A stretch of 64,000 nucleotides of DNA from Allorhodoferax sp032337135 (GTDB lineage: Bacteria; Pseudomonadota; Gammaproteobacteria; Burkholderiales; Burkholderiaceae_C). Position 1 is the first letter of the stretch. Each line of letters starts with the position of its first letter. Position numbers and translations under genes: made by a program. Shown piece by piece: positions 15,374 through 23,800 of this stretch. Location of the stretch: positions 496,001-560,000 of the forward strand of contig NZ_JAVXZZ010000001.1 in NCBI RefSeq assembly GCF_032337135.1. Reading direction: 5' to 3'. The notes beneath the pieces were generated by a model. The model did no database searches and was not told the origin of the DNA. It worked only from the letters and a program-made list of their open reading frames with translations.

Positions 15374-16665
15374 GCCACCTGGTACGCCAGGTGGCCGTGG
15401 GCCACGGTGGCACGCACCCGGCCCAGCAGCTCGTAGCCCTCGAACGGCGTGTGGTGCGAGCGGCTGCGCAGCGTGTCCGCACCCACCACCCAGGCCGCCT
15501 GCGGGTCGAACACGCAGACATCGGCCACACCGCCCACGGCCAGACCACCGGGGCCGCCTTGGGCCGACTTGGACTGCACCAGCGCCGCAGGCGCGGCCGT
15601 GAGCAGACGCACCAGCTGGGGCAGCGCCACGCCACACTCGTTGGCCCATTTCAGGCCCAGCGGCAGCAGCAGCTCCAGCCCAGTGGCGCCAGGCTCCGCC
15701 TCGGCAAAGGGCAGGGCTTTCTCGTCCTCGCCTACGGGCATGTGGTCGGACACCAACGCGTCGATGGTGCCATCAAGCAGGGCGGCCCGCAGGGCGTCGC
15801 GGTCGCGGGTCTGGCGCAGCGGCGGCGTCAGGCGCGTGCGGCTATCGAAATAGCCCATGTCCACATCGCTCAGGTGCAGCGAGTTGATGCTCACGTCGCA
15901 GGTGACGGCCAAACCTTCTGCCTTGGCCTGGCGCACCAGCGCCACGCCCGCGGCGCTGGAGAGACGGCACAGGTGCACACGCGCACCGGTGGAGCGCATC
16001 AGCTCGAAGATGGTGTGCAGCGCAATGGTCTCCGCTGCCACCGGCACGCCGGCCAAGCCCATGCGGGTGGCAAAGGGGCCGCTGGCTGCGACGCCCTTGC
16101 CCAGGTGGTAGTCCTGCGGGCGCAGCCACACGGTGTAGCCGAAAGTACTGGCGTACTGCAGGGCACGCTGCACCACCTGGGTGTTGGCCAGCGCAGCTTC
16201 GGCCTGCGAAAAGCCGACGCAACCGGCCTCCGTCAGGGCGTGCATTTCGGTCAGCACTTCGCCCTGCAGGCCCCGGGTCAGCGCGCCCAGCGGAAACACC
16301 CGCGCCTGGTTGAGGCTGCGCGCACGGTAGCGCAGCATTTCCACCAGGCCGGGCTCGTCGAGCACCGGGTCGGTGTCGGGTGGGCATACCAGTGCGGTGA
16401 CGCCACCGGCCACGGCGGCGGCCAGTTCGCTTTGCAGCATGCCCTTGTGTTCCTGGCCGGGCTCACGCAAGCGCGCGCACAGGTCCACCAGGCCGGGGGC
16501 CACGATGCAGCCTTGCGCGGCAATGGTTTCGTCGGCCACAAAGCCGGCCGGTGCTGCGCCCACGGCCAGTACCTTGCCGTTGGCAATGGCCACGTCGGCC
16601 ACTGCATCGAAGTTGGTCGCCGGGTCGATGACACGGCCGCCCTGGATCAGTAGATTTTTCAGCAT
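15370..16665 (-). CDS. pyrX: dihydroorotase-like protein lacking the metal-binding HxH (pyrC' type)
   Basis: A 431-aa amidohydrolase-fold protein with the dihydroorotase landmarks IVAPGLVDL, LREPGQEHKG, CPPDTDPV and SDHMPVGEDEK. The first metal box reads DLCARLREPG instead of DLHVHLREPG, so both His ligands are gone, and the usual second-site His region is also altered. It should be catalytically inactive. In Pseudomonas, an inactive DHOase encoded by pyrC' next to pyrB is required to assemble active aspartate transcarbamoylase, and the same gene order is found here. ATG 16665 overlaps the end of pyrB by 7 bp; the stop overlaps plsC. Confidence 0.85.
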   Translation of the reverse strand: MLKNLLIQGGRVIDPATNFDAVADVAIANGKVLAVGAAPAGFVADETIAAQGCIVAPGLVDLCARLREPGQEHKGMLQSELAAAVAGGVTALVCPPDTDPVLDEPGLVEMLRYRARSLNQARVFPLGALTRGLQGEVLTEMHALTEAGCVGFSQAEAALANTQVVQRALQYASTFGYTVWLRPQDYHLGKGVAASGPFATRMGLAGVPVAAETIALHTIFELMRSTGARVHLCRLSSAAGVALVRQAKAEGLAVTCDVSINSLHLSDVDMGYFDSRTRLTPPLRQTRDRDALRAALLDGTIDALVSDHMPVGEDEKALPFAEAEPGATGLELLLPLGLKWANECGVALPQLVRLLTAAPAALVQSKSAQGGPGGLAVGGVADVCVFDPQAAWVVGADTLRSRSHHTPFEGYELLGRVRATVAHGHLAYQVA

Positions 16666-17624
16666 GCTTCGTTCCCCGCCACAATGCTCATCACGGCCAT
16701 GCGCACGGCAATCCCGAAGGTCACCTGCGGCAGGATCACGCTCTGGCGCCCGTCCACCACCTCGGAGTCGATTTCCACCCCCCGGTTGATGGGCCCGGGG
16801 TGCATCACGATGGCATCGCTCTTGGCCCATTGCAGCCGCTCGGGTGTCAGGCCAAAGCTCTTGAAGAACTCCTGGCTGGAGGGCAGCAGCGCGCCGCTCA
16901 TGCGTTCGTTCTGCAAACGCAGCATGATGATCACGTCACAGTCCTTGATGCCCTCCTCTAAAGAGTGGCACACGCGCACGCCCATCTGCGCCATGTCGGA
17001 CGGCACCAGGGTCTTGGGGCCAACCACACGCACCTCGGCCGCGCCCAGGGTGGTGAGCGCGTGGATGTCGGAGCGGGCCACGCGCGAGTGCAGCACGTCG
17101 CCCACGATGGCCACCGTGAGGTTGGAGAAATCCTTCTTGTAGTGGCGGATGGTGAACATGTCCAGCAGGCCCTGCGTGGGGTGTGCATGGCGGCCGTCAC
17201 CAGCGTTGATCACATGCACGTGGGGGGCCACATGCTGGGCAATCAGGTAGGGCGCACCCGACTCGCTGTGGCGCACCACGAACATGTCGGCCGCCATGGC
17301 GCTCAGGTTGGCCACGGTGTCAAGCAGGGACTCGCCCTTGGATGCACTGGAGCGCGCAATGTCGAGGTTGATGACGTCGGCCGACAGGCGCGTGGCCGCG
17401 ATCTCGAAGGTGGTGCGGGTGCGGGTGCTGTTCTCGAAGAACAGGTTGAAGACACTCTTGCCGCGCAGCAGCGGCACCTTCTTCACTTCGCGGTCATTGA
17501 CCGAGACGAAGTTGGTGGCGGTATCGAGAATCTGCGTCAGGATGGCCTTGGGCAGGCCTTCGGTGGAGAGCAGGTGCACCAGCTCGCCATGCTTGTTGAG
17601 TTGGGGGTTGCGTTTGTAGAGCAA
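16659..17624 (-). CDS. pyrB: aspartate carbamoyltransferase catalytic chain
   Basis: A 321-aa enzyme forming N-carbamoyl-aspartate from carbamoyl phosphate and aspartate, the committed step of pyrimidine synthesis. The carbamoyl-phosphate loop is FFENSTRTRTTFE, followed by ASKGES, GDGRHAHPTQ, and MHPGPINRG near the C-terminus. The start is taken as TTG 17624: AGGAGG lies 7 bases upstream and the product then begins LYKRNPQL, matching burkholderial homologues. Upstream in-frame codons run into an intergenic repeat. Probably assembles with the downstream pyrC-like protein. Confidence 0.93.
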   Translation of the reverse strand: MLYKRNPQLNKHGELVHLLSTEGLPKAILTQILDTATNFVSVNDREVKKVPLLRGKSVFNLFFENSTRTRTTFEIAATRLSADVINLDIARSSASKGESLLDTVANLSAMAADMFVVRHSESGAPYLIAQHVAPHVHVINAGDGRHAHPTQGLLDMFTIRHYKKDFSNLTVAIVGDVLHSRVARSDIHALTTLGAAEVRVVGPKTLVPSDMAQMGVRVCHSLEEGIKDCDVIIMLRLQNERMSGALLPSSQEFFKSFGLTPERLQWAKSDAIVMHPGPINRGVEIDSEVVDGRQSVILPQVTFGIAVRMAVMSIVAGNEAC

Positions 17625-17639
17625 GGTCAAGCCTCCTGA

Positions 17640-17697
17640 AGGGCCGCCCCGAAGGCGGCTTGCGCCCCCTCGGGGGGCAGTGAAAACACGCAGTGAT
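17640..17697. repeat. GC-rich intergenic repeat with two hairpins (pyrR-pyrB spacer)
   Basis: GCCGCC (17643-17648) pairs with GGCGGC (17654-17659), and CCCCCT faces GGGGGG just after it. This form of GC-rich spacer recurs in Comamonadaceae genomes to my knowledge. It could attenuate transcription between pyrR and pyrB, but it has no U-run. Confidence 0.45.
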
Positions 17698-17709
17698 GAA
17701 CGTGGGGGC

Positions 17710-18213
17710 TCACAGAGCACTTCCCTTCACATCAAAACTGAACACACCGGCGTCGCTGCGGGCCAACGCCAGTGACTGGCCTGCTCCGAGCGCGACGCGG
17801 GCGGCGGCAAAGTCGGCCTGCACCGGCAGCTGGCGACCACCGCGGTCCACCAGCACAGCCAGCCGCACGCTCGCCGGGCGGCCGAAGTCGAACAGCTCGT
17901 TGAGTACGGCACGCAGGGTGCGGCCGGTGTAGAGCACATCGTCGAGCAGCAGGATGTCGGCACCGTTCACCTCGAACGGCAGCGAAGTCTGGGCCGATGC
18001 CGCCAAGCCACGCTGGGCGAAGTCGTCACGGTGCATGGCCGACGAGATGGCGCCGGGCGCGTCGGGCAGATTCAGGTCCTTGTGCAGGCGCTGGGCCAGC
18101 CAGTAGCCACCGGAGACGATGCCCACCAATCGGGTCTGGGGGGCGCACAGGCGTTGCACGCCATTGCGAAGCTCTACGTACAAGGCTTCGGCATCAAGTG
18201 CCAGTTGGGTCAC
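17710..18213 (-). CDS. pyrR: PyrR-type phosphoribosyltransferase / pyrimidine operon regulator
   Basis: A 167-aa type I phosphoribosyltransferase. The PRPP loop is ILLLDDVLYTGRTLRA, preceded by VGIVSGGYWLA and followed by LVDRGGRQLP. PyrR proteins have uracil phosphoribosyltransferase activity and in many bacteria regulate pyr genes; in proteobacteria their regulatory mode is less clear. The GTG start at 18213 has GAGGAG 6 bases upstream and overlaps the ruvX stop as GTGA. The long N-terminal extension of the open frame is not coding. Confidence 0.9.
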   Translation of the reverse strand: MTQLALDAEALYVELRNGVQRLCAPQTRLVGIVSGGYWLAQRLHKDLNLPDAPGAISSAMHRDDFAQRGLAASAQTSLPFEVNGADILLLDDVLYTGRTLRAVLNELFDFGRPASVRLAVLVDRGGRQLPVQADFAAARVALGAGQSLALARSDAGVFSFDVKGSAL

Positions 18214-18629
18214 GTCAAACTCCTCAAAAACTGTTCCAGGATGATGCAGGCACTGGCGGCGTCGGCATCGCGGGCACCGCCAGCCAGCGCTTCGGTGGTG
18301 CTGTAGCGCTCGTCCACCTCCGCCACGGGCAGGCCGAAGCGACCACGCAACTGGCGGGCGAACTTCTGGGCGCGGGCGGTGTTCTCGTGCGGGGCACCAT
18401 CGGGATGGAAGGGCACCCCGACCACGATGGCGTCGGGCTGCCACTCGGCAATGCGCTTGCCGATCTCGGCAAATCGCGCATCGCCCTGCAGCTGTATCGT
18501 GGACTGCGGCTGGGCCGTACCGAGCATGCGCGTGCCATAGGCCACGCCGGTGCGTTTGGTGCCGAAATCGAAGGCCAAGAAGGTGGCGCAGGAAGATGGA
18601 ACGGTGGCGTTTTGCGGATCAATGCTCAT
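18210..18629 (-). CDS. ruvX: Holliday junction resolvase-like protein RuvX (YqgF)
   Basis: A 139-aa RNase H-fold protein. The first catalytic Asp is in FLAFDFGTKRTGVA, then VVGVPFHPDGAPHENT, VDERYSTTEA, and a DADAASACIILEQFL C-terminus with the last acidic position. YqgF homologues act in 16S rRNA 5'-end maturation and possibly junction resolution. The gene starts at an ATGA overlap with yqgE and ends in a GTGA overlap with pyrR, so the three are coupled. This yqgE-ruvX-pyrR-pyrB order is common in proteobacteria. Confidence 0.92.
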   Translation of the reverse strand: MSIDPQNATVPSSCATFLAFDFGTKRTGVAYGTRMLGTAQPQSTIQLQGDARFAEIGKRIAEWQPDAIVVGVPFHPDGAPHENTARAQKFARQLRGRFGLPVAEVDERYSTTEALAGGARDADAASACIILEQFLRSLT

Positions 18630-19228
18630 GCATGCCCCGCTTCCGAGCTGATCATCCAGGACTGCAAGCCCAGCAGGGCCAGCGCATCGTTCCAGCGGCG
18701 TTCGACCGGGCTGTCGAAGATGATGGCCTTGTCGGCCGCCACGGTAAGCCAGGCATTGGCGCTGAGCTCGGATTCGAGTTGGCCCTCACCCCAGGACGAG
18801 TACCCCAGTGTGAGCAGCAGCTTGCGCGGGCCGGCGCCGTTGGACAGGGCTTCCAGTACGTCGCGCGAGGTGGTCATTTCCAGCCCCGCTTCCGGAATCA
18901 GCATGCCCGAGGCATAGACCTGTTCGGCGGTATCGCCGTCGGATGCCGACTGGGACGGGTGCAGCACGAAGCCGCGGTCCAGCTGCAGCGGACCGCCGTG
19001 GAACACCGGGGCGTCCTTGAGGTCGGTGCGCCCCAGCGGCAACTCGACCTTGTCGAAGAGTTCACCGAGCGAAAGGTCGGCCGGCTTGTTGATGACCAGG
19101 CCCAGCGCCCCTTGGGCACTGTGCTCGCAGACGTAGACCACGCTCTTGGTGAAAAGCCCGTCTTCCAGGGCGGGCATCGCTATCAAAAAGTGGTTGGTGA
19201 GGTTGATAGGAGCAGAATCGCCGGGCAT
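18626..19228 (-). CDS. yqgE: YqgE/AlgH family protein (UPF0301)
   Basis: A 200-aa cytoplasmic protein with the family hallmarks NHFLIAMPAL near the N-terminus, FTKSVVYVCEHSAQGALGLV, PVFHGGPLQLDRGFVLH, and LLTLGYSSWGEGQLESEL. No biochemical role is firmly established; AlgH was linked to alginate regulation in Pseudomonas. It is first in the yqgE-ruvX-pyr operon. Only 21 bp separate its start from the divergent photolyase gene, so its promoter must lie within or overlap that gene's 5' region. Confidence 0.92.
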   Translation of the reverse strand: MPGDSAPINLTNHFLIAMPALEDGLFTKSVVYVCEHSAQGALGLVINKPADLSLGELFDKVELPLGRTDLKDAPVFHGGPLQLDRGFVLHPSQSASDGDTAEQVYASGMLIPEAGLEMTTSRDVLEALSNGAGPRKLLLTLGYSSWGEGQLESELSANAWLTVAADKAIIFDSPVERRWNDALALLGLQSWMISSEAGHA

Positions 19229-19249
19229 AGGGCAATTTTACCTTCCACC

Positions 19250-20728
19250 ATGGATTACCTTTTCGATGTCGGGCTGGTCTGGCTGCGCCGCGACCTGCGC
19301 CTGCAGGACAACGCGGCCCTGGCCGCGGCCCTGCAGCAATGCCGACAGGTGCATTGCCTCTTTGTGTTGGACCGCGACATCCTCGATCCCCTGCCCCGCC
19401 AGGACCGGCGTGTGGCATTTATCCTGGAAAGCCTGGCCGCGCTCGATAGCGAATGGCGCGCTTTGGCAGGAAGTGACGCCCACGGCTTGCTCGTGGCGCA
19501 TGGCAACGCTACGGAATTAGTAGCTACTTTCGCAATATCCACGAGGGCCCGCGCCGTTTTCCATGCCGAGGACTACGAACCGCAAGCACGTCAGCGCGAT
19601 GCGGCTGTCGGGCGGGAACTGCAGGCACGGGGCATCGCCATGGTGGCCGTCAAAGACCATGTGGTCTTCGGGCCGCAGGAGGTGCGTACCCGAACCGGCG
19701 CCCCGTACACCGTCTTCACGCCCTACCTGCGGGCCTGGGTGCAAGCGCTGGATGCCCGGCCGCCGGCCTGGCAGCCGCTCGACGTCGACCTGCGCGGGCG
19801 CACGCTGGCTCGGCCCTCAGGCTGGGCCGCGAACATTCCGCGCTTGCAGGACATCGGGTTCGAGACCCCCACACCCAGTGCCGCCCTCCAGGGGGGGCGG
19901 CCTGCGGCCCTGGCGCTGCTGGAGAGTTTCCAGGATCGGATGGATGCCTATGACGAGCGCCGCGACTATCCCGCGCTGAAGGGACCGAGTTACCTCAGCG
20001 TGCATCTGCGCTTCGGCACGGTGTCGATCCGTGAATTGCTGCAGGCTGCCCAAGCCCGCATCCGCACTGGCAGCCGCGGAGCCGAAGTGTGGCGCAGCGA
20101 ACTGGCCTGGCGCGACTTCTATTTCCAGATCCTGGCGAACTTTCCCCATGTGGTTGATCGTGCGTTCAAGGCACCCTACGACGCGATCGTCTGGGATGAA
20201 GGGTCCGAGGCCGATGCGCTGTTCGACGCCTGGTGCGAGGGTCGCACGGGCTACCCCTTGGTGGATGCAGCAATGGCGCAACTGAACCAGACCGGCTACA
20301 TGCACAACCGCCTGCGCATGGTCGTTGGGAGCTTTCTGGTGAAGAACCTCGGCATCGACTGGCGTCGCGGCGAACGCTACTTTGCCGAGAAGCTCAACGA
20401 CTTCGACCTGGCAGCGAACAACGGCGGCTGGCAATGGGTGGCGTCCAGTGGCTGCGACGCCCAGCCCTATTTCCGCATCTTCAACCCGGTGCGTCAGAGC
20501 GAGCGCTTCGACCCCGACGGCAAGTTCATTACCCGCTACCTGCCTCAGCTGGCCGCGCTTGGGGCTCGCCACATCCATGCACCCTGGCTGGCGGACGCGG
20601 ACACGCTGGCCCGTGCGGACGTGTCACTGGGCGGCAACTATCCCATGCCCGTGGTGGACCACGCCCGCTCGCGCGCCAAGACGCTGCTGCGCTATGGCGT
20701 GGTGGGTGCCAAGACCAGCGCTGAGTAG
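19250..20728 (+). CDS. phrB: deoxyribodipyrimidine photo-lyase
   Basis: A 492-aa class I photolyase/cryptochrome-family protein that uses blue light and FADH- to split cyclobutane pyrimidine dimers. The N-terminal photolyase domain starts LVWLRRDLRLQDN. The FAD-binding C-terminal part has YLSVHLRFGTVSIRE, ELAWRDFYF, the GYPLVDAAMAQL and GYMHNRLRMVVGSF motifs, DWRRGERYFAEKL, and NNGGWQWVASSGCDAQPYFRIFNP. ATG 19250 follows a short non-coding gap to yqgE. Residues about 86-104 are encoded by a copy of the 56-bp interspersed repeat. Downstream is the chpA terminator. Confidence 0.93.
   Translation: MDYLFDVGLVWLRRDLRLQDNAALAAALQQCRQVHCLFVLDRDILDPLPRQDRRVAFILESLAALDSEWRALAGSDAHGLLVAHGNATELVATFAISTRARAVFHAEDYEPQARQRDAAVGRELQARGIAMVAVKDHVVFGPQEVRTRTGAPYTVFTPYLRAWVQALDARPPAWQPLDVDLRGRTLARPSGWAANIPRLQDIGFETPTPSAALQGGRPAALALLESFQDRMDAYDERRDYPALKGPSYLSVHLRFGTVSIRELLQAAQARIRTGSRGAEVWRSELAWRDFYFQILANFPHVVDRAFKAPYDAIVWDEGSEADALFDAWCEGRTGYPLVDAAMAQLNQTGYMHNRLRMVVGSFLVKNLGIDWRRGERYFAEKLNDFDLAANNGGWQWVASSGCDAQPYFRIFNPVRQSERFDPDGKFITRYLPQLAALGARHIHAPWLADADTLARADVSLGGNYPMPVVDHARSRAKTLLRYGVVGAKTSAE
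19506..19561 (+). repeat. 56-bp interspersed repeat, copy inside the photolyase gene
   Basis: ACGCTAC, then GTAGCT at the central position, CGCA, and GAGGGC. It is especially close to the copy at 62560-62615 (shared GTAGCT, CGCAATAT and GAGGGC). Translated in frame in phrB. Confidence 0.6.
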
Positions 20729-20756
20729 CGGCGCCACGAGTCTTCGATCAGCCAAG

Positions 20757-20787
20757 AAAAAAGGCCAGAGGGAACACCCCCTGGCCT
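20757..20787 (-). terminator. rho-independent terminator of the pil-chp operon
   Basis: On the minus strand AGGCCAGGGGG loops back on CCCTCTGGCCT and is followed by TTTTTTCTTGG. It lies 25 bp after the chpA stop. Confidence 0.8.
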
Positions 20788-20811
20788 CATTCGGCCCACT
20801 GATTTCGATCA

Positions 20812-23800
20812 TCAGTGCACAGGTTCCTCGGATTTGGCATAGCGCTGGACCAGCGCCAGCAATTCATCTTCGGAATACGGTTTGCCCAGGTAGTGGTTCA
20901 CGCCGAGCTCCTTCGCATGGTCACGGTGCTTCTGGGCGATGCGCGACGTGATCATGATGATGGGCAGGTCTTTCAGGCGCGCGTCGTTGCGGATGTTGCG
21001 CGCCAGGTCGAAGCCGTCCATGCGGGGCATCTCGATATCCGACAGCACCACCTTGGGTCGCTCTTCCATCAGTACTTCCAGCGCATGCAAGCCGTCATTG
21101 GCGGTCGCTACGCGGTAGCCCTCGCGCTTGAGCAGGCGCTGCGTCACGCGGCGCACCGTGATCGAGTCGTCCACAACCAGCACCAGCGGCAGCTCTGCCG
21201 CCGCATCGGCCGCCCGGATCACCGGAACCGGCACCGCCGCAGGCGCGGCGTCCTGCACCTGCTGTGCCAGTGCTATGGCGCGCTCGCCGTACACGGTGGC
21301 CAGGGCCACCGGGTTGTAGATCAGCACCACGGCGCCCGATGCGAGCACGGACATGCCGGTCAGACCCGGCAGACGCGACAGCTGCGGCCCCAGGTTCTTC
21401 ACCACGACTTCTCGGTTGCCCAACACATCGTCGACGTGCAGAGCCAGGCGCTGGCCCGCGCTTCGCAGGATGACCACTTGCTGGGTCTTGGCCGGAGGCT
21501 CGTGGCTGCGGCTGGACACCTGCAACAGCGCACCGGCCCAGTAGAACGGCAATTGTTCGCCGCCATACAGGTATTCGCCGGTGCCGTAGGCATGTTGCAC
21601 CACTGCCTCCGCCGCGCGCTGCACGGTCTCGATCAGGTTGGACGGGAGGCCAATGGTCAGTTCACCCATGCGAACCATGACCACCTGCGTCACCGCGGTA
21701 GTCAACGGCAGGATCAGCTTGAAGTGGCTTCCCTGCCCCGCTTCCGAGGTGGTCTCGATGCGGCCACCCAGTGATGACACCTCGGCACGCACCACGTCCA
21801 TGCCGATGCCACGGCCAGACAGCTCCGTGACCTGCTCCGCGGTCGAGAAGCCAGGCATGAAGATCAGGTTGGCAGCATCCGCGTCACTGAGCTCCTGCTC
21901 TGCAGTGATCAGTCCGTTGGCAATCGCCCGGGCCCGGATGCGATCCATGCGCAAGCCCGCACCATCGTCGGCAAAGGACACCGACACATCGTTGCTGTGC
22001 TGGTCCACCTGCACCGTGATGGTTCCGATCGCCGGTTTGCCGGCCTGGGCACGGGTGGCGGCGTCTTCGATGCCATGCGACACCGCATTGCGCAGCATGT
22101 GCTCAAACGCCGGAACCATGCGTTCCAGCACGCCACGGTCCATTTCGATCGAACCCCCGACGATGTCGAGCTTGACCTGCTTGCCGGTGTCCTTGCCGGC
22201 CTGCCGCACCACGCCATACAAGCGCTCGGACACGCTATCGAATTCCACCATGCGGGTACGCAGCAGATCGCGCTGCAGTTCACGCGCCTGGCGCCCCTGG
22301 GCGATCAGGTCGTCTTCCGTGCCGTCGATCTCACGCTGCAGGTTGCGCTGCACCGTGGCCACGTCGTGCACCGATTCGGCCATCATGCGGGTGAGTTCCT
22401 GCACACGGGTGAAACGGTCGAATTCGAGCGGATCGAAGGCCTGCGCCGTATCCTTGGCTTGCTGTGCCAAGCGCGATTGCATCTGCGATTCCGACTGCAG
22501 TTCCACGTCGCGCAGCTGCTGGCGCAGGCGCTCGAGGTTGCTGCCCAGGTCTTCGAGCGAGGAACGGATCTGGGCCAGACGACCGTCCATCCGGGAGCGG
22601 GTAATAAGCACTTCGCCGGCCTCGTTGACCAGACGATCGAGCAGACGCGAACGTACACGCACGGTCTGGTTGGCGCTCTGACGCTGCTGCGGCACCATGG
22701 CGGCCGCCTGCACACCACGCAATGCGCCCGAGATGGTGATCGGTTGCCCGCGCAAGGCTTGCGTGGGCGCAGGTGCTTCGGACTCGGCACCAACCGAGCC
22801 GGTCGCGGCCATCTGCACAGGAGTGTCTTGCGTGAGACCGCGTTCCACCGGCAGAGCGAAGGCTTGTGGCTCGGCCTCGTCTTGGGCGTCTTCCTTGCCC
22901 AGGCGTTCGAAAACGGCCTGTATGCGGTCCAGACGGTGCTGCAGTGGTTCGATCTGTGCAGACTGGAGGCCCTCAGCGCCGAGTTGCTCGATGCTGGTCT
23001 CCATATGGTGGGACATTTCCCCCAGTCGCATGGCACCAGCCAATCGGGCACTGCCCTTGAGCGTGTGCAAGGCACGCAGTACCTCGTTGCGGGCTGCGTG
23101 GTCCTGCGGGTTGCTTGTCCACTGGCGCAGTGCGGTAGCCAGTTGGGGCAGCAGTTCCTGCGCTTCTTCCTCGAATATGGGGAATAGATCCTGATCGAGG
23201 TTGTCTACGGCATCGAGGTCCTCGTCGTCTTCATCGGCAACATGCAGAGGCGCCGCCGCTGCGATCGCCGGCAACGCCAGCTCACCGACTGGGAGTACCT
23301 GCAAAGGCGACGGCGCTGGCTGATCTGCAGCCTCCGGCAGCACTGCGGGGGACTCCACGACCAGATCGCCCAAGTCCATGTCCATGTCGGGCAAGTCGTC
23401 ACTGCCCAAGGCGCTCGACTCGACCCCTTCAACCGCAGCAAACTCGGTGTCCCGAATGGCCTGCAGCGACTCGACCAGACCGGGCTTGGATTCCTTGATG
23501 AATCCGGCTGCAAACTGGTGCAACAGGCGGCGGATATCTTCCGCGGCATCCACAAACACGGCAGCGATTTCCGTGGAGCCGGCCCGATGCAGCTGCACAT
23601 GCTCCAGTGCGTGTTCGAGTGCCCTGCCCAGTGCGGAGAGGCCGGTGAACCCCACGGTGGCGGAGCTTCCCTGCAGGGAGTGCGCCAACGCGATCGCCGT
23701 GTCGGGCACAGCTTCGGAGGTCTGCAACGCCCATTCGCTGAGTTCGGTCTGCAGCCGTCGCGACCATTCGTCGGCTTCGTTGAGGTAGACGTTGTAGAGC

